This document shows, one piece after another, positions 21,121 to 32,104 of a stretch of 64,000 bases of DNA. The translations under genes were made by a program, and so were the position numbers. The notes below the pieces were generated by a model, which made no database searches, had not been told where the DNA came from, and saw only the letters and a list, made by a program, of their open reading frames with translations. Origin of the DNA: Porphyra umbilicalis (Eukaryota; Rhodophyta; Bangiophyceae; Bangiales; Bangiaceae); contig KV918947.1 in the NCBI GenBank assembly GCA_002049455.2, positions 87,177 to 151,176 of the forward strand, given 5' to 3'. Position 1 is the stretch's first letter; the number at the start of each line of letters is the position of its first letter.

Positions 21121-24093
21121 AGGAGGGGAGGGATCGTTCTCGTACCCCCCCCGCTGGGGGGCGGGGGCGCCCGCCCGGCCCACCCGCGGGCGTCGGGGGG
21201 GGCGGCCACCGGCCTGGCGCCCGCTTCGGCGGCCGTGGCGGGCGCGTGCGCCCGCAACAACAGCGACGGGAGCAACGAGGGCGGGGCGGGCGAGTGGCTC
21301 GACGCGCCCGCGTCGCCCAAACAGTCTCCATGCGCGAGCCCGTCCTTCTTTCCGCCCTCGCTCGCTCTCTGAGGCGCCGTTCGGGTGCGTCGTGGCGGCC
21401 GGCCGGCGCGGCGGGGGCCGGGGCGACGGCCGCGGCGGAGCGGCGGCTCCGTAGGGGGTGTGGTGGTCACTGCGCGTGGCTGCCCGACGCGGCCCGTGCG
21501 GCGGCGGTTGTGCGTGCGTGAGCGTGCCACAGCTTCCCTTCTCTCTGCCTCCCCCCGTCTCACGTCTGTGCGCGTGCGCACGCGCGCGTGCCTCGTCTGT
21601 TTTTTGTGTGCTAATCAGGCGCGCCCGACCAATGTGCACGTCGCGGGGGGGTGGTACCGGCCTGCTGCCGCGCCGCCCTTCCCCCCGCCGCACGCGGGAG
21701 CCCGGCGTGGGCGGCCGGCCCCCCGGGGCTGACGCCGACCGCGTCAGCGACACGCGCGGTGGGGGCTCCCCTGGGCGGCGCACGCCACCACCGCTGGGGC
21801 GCGGGGCAGGGCCGCCCGACGGCGGGGGCGGTGCCGGCTGAGCCCCACCCCATCGCGGGGCAGTGTCACCACCACTGCCCCGGCCCCAGCGGGTGGCGGC
21901 ATGGTCGTCGCCCCCGCGGCGGGCTTCGCGGCCCCCGCCACCCCCACCGCGGCCACCAATCACGGATATAGAGCACCAGGCACACTGCCGGGGGTGGCCG
22001 CCCAGCCGGCGGAAGCCGGGCTGGGTGACCCAGGGGCGGCCATCGCCGCTCCGCAGAGCCGCCACTGCGCATCTGCGTTCTCGCGCGGCGCTGGGGCCCG
22101 TGAGGGGGCGGCAAGGAACGGTGCGTGCCCTGCCGCCGCCCTCACACCCGCCCCCCCCGGTGCCGTGGCACTAACAGCAGCGGTGGCGGTCGAATGCGGG
22201 ACCGCTCGCTGCGCCGCGACCACCGGCGCCGCCTGCAGAGGCGCAGGCTGCCGCGCCGCCGGCGCCGCCCCGCAGTCGGCCGCAGTCGCCAGCAGGCCAA
22301 CGGCGGCCGCGCCAGCCGCCGCCACGGAATAAGGGGGGATCGCGGCGCGGGCGGCTGTGTTGGCAACCGCAGGGGGCACCGCGACCACGCCGCGGCAGCA
22401 GGTGTCACTCAATGCTCGCATGTCCGGTAAGGCACTGTTGCCGGATACATATCGGTGCAAAACAGCATGATGTTATGGGTTTCAGCCCATTCTGACTGCA
22501 TAGGCGTGATCAGGGATGTCACTTTACCCAGACGGAATGATAGAGTCAAGCGCCGCACGACTTTTTTTTTTTTGGCTTACTACTGTCCCAAGACTGGTTG
22601 CTCTTCCTCACCGGGCATGCCCATGGCATCCTCCGCGTGTCAGCAACAGGTTCGACAAGAAAAAAACACCATGTCACAATAGCCCGTGGAGCTTAAGTAG
22701 GATAGAGGACAGTCCCTGGTCACGTCGGTGTGCTCCGCATGGTACAACAAGGCCTCCCTCGTGCTCATATGACACCCATCCTGCTGCCCTTCACGCGTGC
22801 CCCGCGATCGATGTGAGCTTGGAACGAAGTTGGTCCCAGTGAATCTTGTAGATTATTCTGGTTAGATGTCAAAAGTTTTCTGTTCAATGACTAGACGATA
22901 TGCAGCCTGAGTACAGCACGACACAACCGCAGCTCCTTGCATGAAACCACTATTGAGAGGCCTCAGAACGCCTGACGTTTGACTGACACGGCTCCCCAGA
23001 AGGCGACCATGCCACAAAATTCCAATAAAAACACGTCGCGGGAAAGCTTTCATCTGAGCAGTATCTGATTGTCTGCTGATGGCCGCTTTTCGGTCGGTTA
23101 GCCACAACCTCTGGCGCACGGTCTCCTCCATGGTCTATCTGAGACGAGGGTGGCTGCCCGCACCCCGCCATTGTCTCACAGCCCCCCCCTCCCGACCCAG
23201 TATTCGAGCAAGTGAGAGCTCATGCGTTGGCACTATGGGGGAAGGAGCTGGGCGACGTAGACGAGTGAGCCAATTGGCGCCCCCTGAGCCCCAGAGTTGC
23301 AGACTTGACCCGCCCCAGCGCCCCCATTCCGCACGCCGCTCACCTCTCCCCAACCCCCCCCGAACCCCCCACCCAGCACCCCCCCCAGCATTGCCCCAAT
23401 CCCCCCAAACCCCCCCCCCCACACCCCCCAGAGAGCCCCCACGATCTCTTGTAGCCCCACGCACGATCTCTTGTACGTTGCCAGCTGATCGTTGTGGGTC
23501 GTTATTTCGAGATACTACGCCCCCCAATCGATCGATGCAACTGAGGCGACCATATGAATTTTATTCCCCATGCAGTAGCCCCAGTTGCCCACATTGTAGC
23601 CCCGGTTGCCCACAGTAGCCCCGGTTGGCCACAGTAGCCTCCTTCTTACACCAACCCTACGATTACCAGGGTTCATGCCACCATCACCCGGCGGGTGCAT
23701 GGGTTGGCCCCGACGTCTCCCATGCCTGCGTTCGGGCGCATCGGCTTTCCATACGTCGAGGTGCAACCGACTGCAAATTGCTCTGGCACATGTATCCCGG
23801 CGGGTCTCTCGCGACAGTTGCCGGCCGCGGCGCCTGCTGCGCAAGTGCAGGCTGCGTGCGCGTGCGGGCCGCGGCCGGGATGCTGCACCCAAGAATCCGC
23901 GCACGGTTCTCAGCCACATCTGTGCCTCTCATGCAGCCCGATGTGTGCCAGGACCGCTGCTACCCACCGCTCGTAGCCATCGAGGGGCCGTGCACCTTGT
24001 CGACGCAACAAGTCGACGACGCTTTCATTGTCCGCCACCCGCGTGTCGACGCCGCCCCTCCCACTGCTCCCGCTCCCGCATCCACGCGACGTC
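21121..24093. other. Intergenic, no supportable gene
   Basis: GC-rich low-complexity sequence runs to about 22340 (poly-Ala/Arg/Pro frames on both strands). More balanced sequence follows, with a C-rich stretch of cccccc-a/g blocks at 23335-23450. An 89-codon minus-strand frame from ATG 23131 has no recognisable motif and I do not call it. Confidence 0.45.
23569..23640 (+). repeat. Short tandem repeat, unit about GTAGCCCCGGTTGCCCACA
   Basis: Three to four imperfect copies of a 19-20-nt unit occur in a row (GTAGCCCCAGTTGCCCACA and variants). They lie about 450 bp upstream of the F-box gene start. Confidence 0.7.
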
Positions 24094-25530
24094 ATGGCGC
24101 CGCCCGCGACACGTACACGGGGCGGGGGCGGCAAGCAGTCGACCAAGAAGATGGCCCTCTCCTGGCCGATGAAGCCGACGATGGGCGGCACTGGGACCCG
24201 GGCGGGGGTGAAGCGTGGCCGTGACGGGGCGGCAGCATCTGCCGAGCCGCCGGCGCGGCGCCGCAGTCTGCGACTTTGTCGCTCTGCTCCCGGTTTCGAG
24301 GGCGAGTCTCCCTCCCCAAGGCCCAAGTCGCGGGTGAAGCGGCGCGCGTCGGCGGCGTCGGGGGCTGTTGCGGTAGTGGCCGATCCAGAGCCGCGGATGG
24401 GCGAGCTGTCGCTCCTCCCTATGGACCTGCTGCTTCAAGTCGCCGGTAAGCTGCCTCCTGCTGACTTACTGGCTCTAGCCGCCACGTGCCGGGCCGCGCA
24501 GGCCATCCTGCGCCGCGCCGCGTGGGTCCGCGTCTTTGAGTGCGTTTGCCTTTCGACTGCCTGTCCCCGTCCTAAAAACAAGGCCAAGGTGTCCCCGGCG
24601 TCGCCAGATGGGGCAGTCGGCCCGCCCCGCCCGCTGGCCGGCGCAGCACGGGACCCCCGGATGTGGTACGTGGGCACTCATGGCTTTTCCGCAGCGGCCG
24701 CCGAGGCCGAGGCCCGCCGCATCACGAAGCTGATCACACATATCGCGGCGACGGCAGACCGTGGCACGCTGGTGGGGGTGGACATCCTTGCCGAGCTCCG
24801 AGTGGCGGTCAAGGTCGGGTGGGCGGTGTGGCGAGGCACGAGCAAGGCGCTGCCCGTCAACCTGCTGGGCACTCGCATGAACCGGCCGCTGGCGCGCGGG
24901 GCCGACACGGTCGTCTACCGGGTGTTTCCCCGCAGCGTGGCCTGCATGTTCTGGAGCGTGGGGGAGAGCGACTTTGCTGCGGCACCGGAGGGTGGGAGTG
25001 GGGTTCCCGACAACGCCGCCTTGTCAACCGAGATGCGGACAGTCGGCGGTCTGACGCGCGCGGCGGTGCGCAAGAGCGGCGGCATAAAAGAGTTGCTCCG
25101 CAAGGCGGAAGTGCGAGTCTCCCGCAAGCAGATGGCCGAAGATCGGGCAGCGGCGAACATGGAGGTGATGCAGCGGCTGGCAGAGGAGCGCCGCCTCGGC
25201 CGCTTCCCGGGCGCCTTGCAAGTAGCCATCCACTCGGTGTCGACTATACAGCGGTTTGTTGCCGGCGGGTCGTCGCACACCGACTTCCGAGAGAAGTCGA
25301 TGGCGGAGGCGTTGGACCGCGTGTCGGCTGCGTACGAGGCCCTCTCGCCAACCTTCTTGTACAAGGTCATGAAGCAGGACGGGGACGGACGATGGGTGTC
25401 GGTACGCCACTGGGGCTGGTACCGCTGCCTTGAACGGTGCGTGAATGCCGCCAGCGTCGCAGACGCAACCACGATGGCCATCGGCTATGAGCAGAGCAAT
25501 AGCGCTGGCCATGTTTACCATGGATGGTAG
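24094..25530 (+). CDS. F-box protein
   Basis: The product is about 478 residues from the ATG at 24094 (context gtcATGG). An in-frame GTG 66 bp upstream is less likely as a start. The N-terminus is basic and disordered, with nuclear-localisation-like KR clusters. Residues about 100-150 hold an F-box-like motif (LSLLPMDLLLQVAGKL, then PPADLLALAATCRAA), whose L-P, D/A-L and C-R pattern is typical of the Skp1-binding helix bundle. Downstream is a non-repetitive region without recognisable LRR, WD40 or Kelch units, containing a charged helix around residues 350-375 (KQMAEDRAAANMEVMQRLAEE). By family knowledge it would be a substrate receptor of an SCF ubiquitin ligase. The substrate is unknown. 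The frame is intact and codon use matches the neighbouring host genes. Confidence 0.65.
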   Translation: MAPPATRTRGGGGKQSTKKMALSWPMKPTMGGTGTRAGVKRGRDGAAASAEPPARRRSLRLCRSAPGFEGESPSPRPKSRVKRRASAASGAVAVVADPEPRMGELSLLPMDLLLQVAGKLPPADLLALAATCRAAQAILRRAAWVRVFECVCLSTACPRPKNKAKVSPASPDGAVGPPRPLAGAARDPRMWYVGTHGFSAAAAEAEARRITKLITHIAATADRGTLVGVDILAELRVAVKVGWAVWRGTSKALPVNLLGTRMNRPLARGADTVVYRVFPRSVACMFWSVGESDFAAAPEGGSGVPDNAALSTEMRTVGGLTRAAVRKSGGIKELLRKAEVRVSRKQMAEDRAAANMEVMQRLAEERRLGRFPGALQVAIHSVSTIQRFVAGGSSHTDFREKSMAEALDRVSAAYEALSPTFLYKVMKQDGDGRWVSVRHWGWYRCLERCVNAASVADATTMAIGYEQSNSAGHVYHGW

Positions 25531-27711
25531 GGTAGATTGTGGCATTTGGAAGAGCCCTTCCAGCAGGTGCCTAAAGTCTATCTCATCTTATTAGTCCTAT
25601 GGAAAAACGGCTCTGGTTTCGGCGCATGTACATCAATCGACCCCAAACTTCGTAGACGTATCAGAGGGTGGCCCTCGGGTTCTCAGAAGAAAAAACGGAG
25701 CACGAAGGGCAGCGCATCCCACCCGTTGATGCCCACTTCCGCATTCGTATTGATCAGGGGCATCCGATCCGCCCGATTCTCGACAGCACCCGATTTATGA
25801 CTGACCAAATCGGGAGGAACGCAAGGACAGGGAGGCTACGTTTTCAGCCTCGTGGGCGAGATCTCGTGATGCCGCACGGAGAAGGAGCAAGGACGGTGAC
25901 AGCTGACCAAAGGAAGAGAATTTTCGGTGAACAAGTATCTGAGAAGCGTCAGCAATATCAACTTACTGGCAGCGGCCTCCGACTGATGTGCACAGCTGGA
26001 CGCCCACCGGCGTGGGCGGCATGCTGCCCTGGCTGTCGGCGCCGGCTGCCACCGCCCCCGCACGCGCGCCGTCTGAGCGCAGTGCCGCCTCCGTCCCCTG
26101 CCCCCCCCCCCCCCCACCCGCCCACGCTCGGGCCCTTCTGGTGGTGGGCCGGCGCGGTTGGCCTGTGCGGGCTGTGGGGTCGGCAACGGGGCGGTGGATG
26201 TAGGCGCGGTGGCGGATACAATTGCGATCGCAGCGCCGCCGCCGGCAGTGGCGGGTGCAGCCGTGGCGCTGACGCCGCTTGCCACGGCGGGTGCGGCGCA
26301 CGCGACCACGTCGGCGGTTGGCGCACGCCCGTCGCCGGCGGCATCAGCCGCCGCGCTGAAGTGCAGTGCGGCGCTCGTCGCTTCCGGCGCGACGCTCGTC
26401 ACCGCCGACGCAAAGCAACTGTAGTTGCGGAGCAGCTGTTCCCCCAACCTCCCCCCCACCCCCCCACGCCCCCCCCCCACATAGCGCTCCCCGGCGGCGC
26501 CGTTGCTTTTCTGGAGCGAATAGTCCGCTTCGGCCACCGGTGCAGTGGCACACACACGCTGCTCCACGACGGCGACCGCCGAAGGCACGACAGTGACGGC
26601 GGGGGAAGGGTGGGGGTTAGGTGTGCAATGGCGCTTGAGCCACTCAGAGAGGCTTTCGATGGCATTTCTGGATTTAATTTGGGAGTTCCCATGCACAGGC
26701 GCTCATTGGCTACTGACGAAGCGCGCGACTCGATGGCCTGCTGGATCTCGTGAGATCGAATCTCAAAAGTCGCGCAAGAGATCACACTTCTGGATGAGCG
26801 AATTTTTAAGTAGCCTCCCAATGTCAGGGGATCGCTTCAACGAAGCGCTTACGCTTCTTCTTGACATACTCTTTACGGACGTCTACCTTCGGCCAGTGGG
26901 ATTGGAGCGCTGCGCAGAATAATGCACTCGAATGCACGAGGTATGTGAACATGGGACAAATGCGAGAAACGGTGCTGTGACCTCGTGCGGCTCGCCCAGT
27001 GTGCCGGAAGGCCTGAAAACGATGCGTCTGAGCCGTATCTTTTCGACATAGGTGTGCCGTTGAAGAGCTTCCTACAGAAGAATGCGTACCATTTCTTGCA
27101 GTAAAAAGGTTTGGGGGGTCTCTATCCCTTGTGTGAAGACCGCTTGTCATTTGCGGTCGTAGCGGCGGAGTTCTGGTCTCTCCAAAAAAAGTGCGGTTCT
27201 CAGAGGACTAATAGAGTGAGACAGACTTTAGGAGGGGGCCGAGGCGTGTCCGTTTCTTGATTCGGTTGCCATCTCTCATTGATTCTTGCCCAAGGTAGGC
27301 TGGCTCGTGGCGAATAGCTTTGCAGAACTGCCCGACGGTTTGCTTTGTTGACACAGCCCCATGGCAGCCTTTGCACGCGGCCAACTTGTTCCATGAGAGC
27401 GGCACGGACACGACAGGCGGCCAGCCTCGTCCACAGCTTGATGACCGACACTCGTGGAAGATCCCTCTGGATTCGCACGACACGTTGTTTCTGCCCTGCT
27501 CGGTTTGCCAATCATATTCGCGACGCGTGGCGGACGAGACAGGCGCACTCGAGCAAGGGATCACACCGCCTTGGCTCTCGCAACGCACACGCCATACCTC
27601 CGTCACCGCACATCCGAGTGCTCTGACCGCACAGCTGGTTTCACGAACGCAACGGCCTACTCCGCGACTCCACCTCTCCATAGTTTTCTCTCCGGCGACC
27701 CGGCGTCCATC
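25531..27711. other. Intergenic, no supportable gene
   Basis: The middle (about 26000-26600) is GC-rich with two overlapping open frames on opposite strands and no motif. The rest is of balanced composition. A 53-nt hairpin at 26723-26775 with an 8-bp stem is tRNA-like but too short. The last few hundred bases must carry the promoter and 5' leader of the phosphoglycerate mutase gene. Confidence 0.5.
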
Positions 27712-29511
27712 ATGGCAGAGGCACGCGGCTCCAGCTCCGGCTCTGGCTCCGACTCCGGCTCTGGCTCTGGCTCTGCGTGGAAGCTCAACCCGGCGGCCGG
27801 TTTCACCAAGCCCTCCGGTCCTGTGGCGCTGCTCATCCTGGACGGCGTCGGCCTCGGCCCCAAGGAGGAGTACAATGCCTTCCACACCGCCCGCACACCT
27901 TTCCTGGACAAGCTGATGGCGGGGACTGCGCCCGACGGCAGCCGCGTGCTCACCGGCCGCCTCGACGCTAGCGGCAAGTCGGTCGGCCTGCCCGACATGG
28001 GGGACATGGGCAACTCGGAGGTCGGCCACAACGCCATTGGTGCCGGCCGCGTCTTTGACCAGGGCGCCAAGCTAGTCAACAACGCCTTTGCCGACGGCTC
28101 CTACGCCAAGGGCGACGTGTGGAAGTGGCTCGTCGAGCCGTGTGCCGGCGACGACAGCGGCACGCTGCATCTGATCGGCCTCTACTCGGACGGAAACGTG
28201 CACTCGCACGTCAACCACGTGACGCAGATGATCGAGGGCGCCATTGAGAAGGGCGTCAAGCGCATTCGCCTGCACATCTTGGCTGACGGCCGTGACGTCG
28301 GCGAGAAGTCGGCGCTCGACTACATTGGGCCGCTCGAGAAGCGCCTCGACACCCTCCGCAAGGCCGGTACAGATGTGGAGGTGGCGTCGGGCGGTGGTCG
28401 GATGGTCGTCACCATGGACCGCTACGAGGCCGACTGGGCCATTGTCCAGCGCGGCTGGGCGGCGCACGTTCTCGGCGACACGGACAAGAACGCGACCTTC
28501 CCGTCCGCGTCGGCGGCGGTGCAGCACTTTTACAACTCGGACCCCAAGATGACCGACCAGTACCTGCCACCGTTCGTGCTCGTCGACGGGGATGGCAAGG
28601 CCAAGGGGCCGATCCAGGACGGGGACTCGGTGTTGTTTTGGAACTTCCGCGGTGACCGGGCGATTGAGATCTCGGTGGCGTTTGAGGCGCCGGAGGGGGA
28701 GTTCCCCCACTTTGACCGTGTCCGTGTGCCCGAGGTCCGCTACGCGGGGATGATGCAGTACGATGGGGACCGCGCGCTGCCCAAGCGCTTCCTCGTCGCG
28801 CCGCCCTCTATCGACCGCACGGTTGGGGAATACACGGTCAAGAACGGCTTCAAGCGATTCTCTATCTCCGAGACTCAAAAGTACGGCCACGTGACGTACT
28901 TTTACAACGGCAACCGGTCGTCCAAGTTTGACGAGTGCAAGGAGCTGTACGTGTGCATCCCGTCGTATCAGGAGCGGGAAGACACCCGCCCGTGGATGAA
29001 GTGCGCCGAGGTGACCGACGCGGCGATTGAGGGCCTCAAGACCTTCTCTCCTGACCTGATCGTGCTCAACTACCCCAACGGCGACATGTGCGGCCACACG
29101 GGCAGCACGACCGCCGCGCGGATGGGCATGGAAGCCATTGACCTGTGCCTCTCCCGCCTGGTGCCGGAGCTGCTCGCCGCGGGGGCGGTCATTATCATCT
29201 CGGCCGACCACGGCAACTGCGAGGGGATGGCCACCCTGGACAAGAAGACGGGCAAGCCCGTGCCCGGCACGCAGCCCGAGGGCTGGAAGCCCCTCACCTC
29301 CCACACCATGGAGCAGGTGCCGGTGTTGGTGTTCGGCGAGGGCGTCGACAAGCTCGAAATGAACGAGGAGGCTCGCTGGTCCGCGGACGCCCCGGAGTGC
29401 AAGGGGGCGGGTATCGTCAACCTGGGCGGGACGGTGCTCAACCTGCTCGGCTTGGAGGCGCCGCCGGATTTCCTGCCGAGCGTCGTCAAGCCGGCGGCCT
29501 CGTCGGCGTAG
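27712..29511 (+). CDS. gpmI: 2,3-bisphosphoglycerate-independent phosphoglycerate mutase
   Basis: The 599-residue product catalyses 3-phosphoglycerate/2-phosphoglycerate interconversion in glycolysis, using two metal ions and a serine phospho-intermediate. Family blocks appear in order. LDGVG (Asp44) and GDMGNSEVGHNAIGAG carry metal-binding Asp and catalytic Ser102. HILADGRD, GGGRMVVTMDRYEADW and FWNFRGDRAIE lie in the phosphotransfer lid. FSISETQKYGHVTYFYNG and LNYPNGDMCGHTG follow, and ISADHGNCE carries metal ligands Asp499 and His500. Length is slightly above the usual 510-560 because of a Ser/Gly repeat at residues 5-21. The start at 27712 (atcATGG) is the first ATG of the frame, as the frame extends upstream only from non-ATG codons. 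No transit peptide is obvious, so it is probably cytosolic. It is intronless and convergent with the SRPBCC gene. Confidence 0.95.
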   Translation: MAEARGSSSGSGSDSGSGSGSAWKLNPAAGFTKPSGPVALLILDGVGLGPKEEYNAFHTARTPFLDKLMAGTAPDGSRVLTGRLDASGKSVGLPDMGDMGNSEVGHNAIGAGRVFDQGAKLVNNAFADGSYAKGDVWKWLVEPCAGDDSGTLHLIGLYSDGNVHSHVNHVTQMIEGAIEKGVKRIRLHILADGRDVGEKSALDYIGPLEKRLDTLRKAGTDVEVASGGGRMVVTMDRYEADWAIVQRGWAAHVLGDTDKNATFPSASAAVQHFYNSDPKMTDQYLPPFVLVDGDGKAKGPIQDGDSVLFWNFRGDRAIEISVAFEAPEGEFPHFDRVRVPEVRYAGMMQYDGDRALPKRFLVAPPSIDRTVGEYTVKNGFKRFSISETQKYGHVTYFYNGNRSSKFDECKELYVCIPSYQEREDTRPWMKCAEVTDAAIEGLKTFSPDLIVLNYPNGDMCGHTGSTTAARMGMEAIDLCLSRLVPELLAAGAVIIISADHGNCEGMATLDKKTGKPVPGTQPEGWKPLTSHTMEQVPVLVFGEGVDKLEMNEEARWSADAPECKGAGIVNLGGTVLNLLGLEAPPDFLPSVVKPAASSA

Positions 29512-30126
29512 CTGCCCCCGCGCCGCTGCTGCCGTGTCCCGCCGCTTGCAGTGTGGTGTGGCGCTCGAGCGGACCGACCCGTTTGGTTGTTTGAAGGTGT
29601 CGCAGCGTCACCGTGCCATTGGCGCCGCGCGTTTCTCGTCCAATCTGCGTTTGTTTTCGTAGTGATTTCTGCGCCTTTGTCTTTCTCGCTGTTAGTTCCT
29701 CGTCCTTGATTGTAGACCCAGTGCATAGGGTTCTGTATCTTCTCTTGGACGCTGTAGCGGAAGCAGGCTCGAAGCCTCGGCACAAGCTAGGAAGGTGTGG
29801 CGATGACTGCGGCACAGCAAACAGGGGAACCTCCGGCTGCAGAGCCAGTGACTGCGGTTAGCTGGAAACAGCGGCGCTCGCCAGCCAGCCACGCGACATC
29901 CTCCACGGGTGGCAGAAAAGATTCAGAACAAGAAGCTGATCGTGTTCAAAAAAAAAAGCGCACACCACAGCGACACAACCCAACCAACGAGAAGAATGAC
30001 GAGGAAGCCGACAAGCCGGCACACAGATAAAAGATTGAAACAAAGAAGAAGAAAACACACACGTGGATAGAAACGCCCCCAGCGGCACGTACCTCGCGCC
30101 CCCCCCCCACCCCACACGACGGCCGC

Positions 30127-31124
30127 CTATGCCGTATCCAACCGCAGCACCGCATTGTCCAGCGCCTCCCGCCGGATGGCCGCCAGGATCTTTGGCATCT
30201 CCTTGACAATCTTGCGCTCGACGAGCGCAACGGGAAAAAACGCCATTGGCACCGCGTCGAGCGAGTAGTCGAGCTGACACCCCCCCGCGTCCGCCGCCTC
30301 CCGAAAGAGGTACACCCCCTCAAAGGCGGTAAAGTCCCGCCCCGTCACCCGCGAAAAGGTAATCGTCGATTGGGGCACCTCCGTGACGCGCATGACCATC
30401 CGCGACTTGAGCTGCAGCCGCCGCGAGATGATGCCCGTCTGGTCGAGGAGCGTCTCCCCCGCGGCACCCTCAGAGACGGCCGACGAGACAATGTTGGGGA
30501 GGAACTCGTGCATCCGCGCGTACTGCGTCAGCACCGCCCACACGCGGGGGAGGGGGGCTTCGATAAAGATGCCGCCGCTCATGCGGCGGCGGCGCCCGCC
30601 GAGTGCTTCCAACCGCAAGTGCACCTCGCCGCCGTCAATGGGGACGGAGAGCTCCTGGAGGACCGCCTCGACGGGGACGTTGGCGGCGAGCACCGAGCCG
30701 ATGGGGGAGGAGAAGGACCGGGGGGGGGGGGCGCCGCTGCCCGAGAGGCGGCAGTCGTGTCAGCGGCCGCAGCGGCGGCGGCGGCGGCGGCGGCGGCGCC
30801 ATTGCCATTGGCGGCGGGTGGGGGAGCGCCCGCCGCGCCGCCGGCGGCAGCGGCAGCGGCAACGCCGCCACCCTCCTCCTCGTCGGACAATGCCAACGAC
30901 GCTGCCGCTGCGAGCGCCGCTCGCCGGGCGTCTGCGTCAGCCGCCGCCGACTCGGACGGCTCGGCGGCGGCGACGAGCGTCGCCCGCCGCACCGCGGGCG
31001 CCCCCGACGCCCGCACCGACCGGCGGCGGCGGCAGCAGGGGAGGCACGCAGCGGCACCGGCAATGCCGCCAATGGCAGCGGCGCGCAAGCGCACGGGCGG
31101 AGCGCCGGCGGTGAATGCTGCCAT
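30127..31124 (-). CDS. Plastid-type SRPBCC (polyketide cyclase/dehydrase-like) protein, frame broken at a G12 tract
   Basis: The conserved part (30127-30719) reads as a START-like SRPBCC domain. It contains GGIFIEAPLPRVWAVLTQYA, FLPNIVSSAVSE, GIISRRLQLKSRMVMRVTE, SRVTGRDFTAFEGVYLF and DYSLDAVPMAFFPVALVE, the pattern of the Polyketide_cyc family found in algal and plant plastid proteins. There is no in-frame ATG for this part. A good ATG at 31124 (gcggccATGG) starts an Ala/Arg-rich, acid-poor leader typical of a plastid transit peptide, ending in an acidic Ala-rich linker. It is in another frame, and the switch falls at the run 30720-30731 (G on plus, C on coding strand), where 13 or 10 bases would join the two. 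The ligand is unknown. The gene is convergent with phosphoglycerate mutase and divergent from the helicase. Confidence 0.65.
30720..30731 (+). repeat. G12 homopolymer interrupting the SRPBCC gene
   Basis: Twelve G on the plus strand (C on the coding strand) separate the transit-peptide frame from the SRPBCC-domain frame. Run lengths of 13 or 10 would be in frame. Confidence 0.85.
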
Positions 31125-31189
31125 GGCCGCGGGGGGGGGCACAACGCTGCCGGCATGGCGGGGCGGGGGGGGGGGGGAGGGGGTCGGTG

Positions 31190-31350
31190 GTGGCAGCGGG
31201 GGCGGCAGAGGTGGTGGCGGTAGTGGTGGTGGGGGGGGGGGTGGCGGTGGTGGTGGTGGTGGTGGCGGTAGTGATGGTGATGGTGGTAGTGGCGGTGGCG
31301 GTGGCGGTGGTGGTGGTAGTGGTGGTGATGGGGGTGCTGACGGTGATGAT
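31190..31350 (+). repeat. GGT/GGC trinucleotide microsatellite
   Basis: About 160 bp are almost entirely GGN triplets (GGTGGTGGCGGTAGTGGT type). It sits in the divergent promoter space between the SRPBCC and helicase genes. The plus-strand frame would be polyglycine and is not considered coding. Confidence 0.8.
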
Positions 31351-32104
31351 GGGTGGAGCCGAGGGAGGAGGGAGGCCGGCAGTCGCGGGGGAGGTCTGCC
31401 GCACCCCGCCGCTCGACCGGCGATGACGGCCTTGGGGCTGGCGCTGGCCGACGCGAAGGAGGAGGTCACCCGAGGTGTGGAACGCGACCCACTGATCCAA
31501 TGCGTATTGTCGTCGGAGTTGAGCAGAGAAGGGCAAGGATCAATTGCGCTGGGTGTGACGGTGACGAGAATTGTGGATGGTGCCGCAAAGTCCAAGACCG
31601 TTTCTGTTTTGCCAAGTTTGGCTGAATGGCCAAAGTCCAGGCGAGGTCCAGGTCAACTTTCTATTGGTCAATGAGCTGCCTCCGGTTGAATGGATGGCGG
31701 TCAGACTGTTGACACACCTGGATCTTCTGACTAGACGGCATTCTCATCGGTCAAACTTGAAAAGAGACAGAAAAGTTCCATGAAACATGTTGGCTGACGA
31801 CACTTCTGGACGCTTGCGCACTCGCAAAGGTCAAGATACGCACGTGCGCTGGTCGGTCCGCTGCCAAACTATGTCCGCGGCGTCCATGTGCTTGGCGGCG
31901 GCACCTGCCACCCACCCACTGCTGCCTGCTCTCTTTCACCTGCCGCTGCCTCGTTCCACCGTCCCGCCTCTCTTTAGCTGGCTACACCGCACGCGGCAGG
32001 CTTCCCTGGCCGCGCTGGTGCGGCCGACTTGTTTTTGTTCATCCCCCGCTTCCCCCCGACCGCCGCCGTGCCTGCACCGCCAGTGGCGGCCCCACCCCCC
32101 CACC

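Noticed and set aside
22862-23131. An 89-codon minus-strand frame with a true ATG
   Set aside because: No recognisable motif, no neighbouring signals, and a length expected by chance. Left uncalled.
26723-26775. tRNA-like hairpin: 8-bp GCGCGACT/AGTCGCGC stem with a TCGAA loop motif
   Set aside because: The body is only 53 nt, no anticodon arm can be drawn and no T-run follows at the right place. It may be a degraded tRNA fragment but cannot be supported as a gene.
28072-29304. A 410-codon minus-strand frame opposite phosphoglycerate mutase
   Set aside because: It is an antisense shadow of a well-conserved enzyme. Its regular Arg/Val/His pattern comes from the complementary codon bias.
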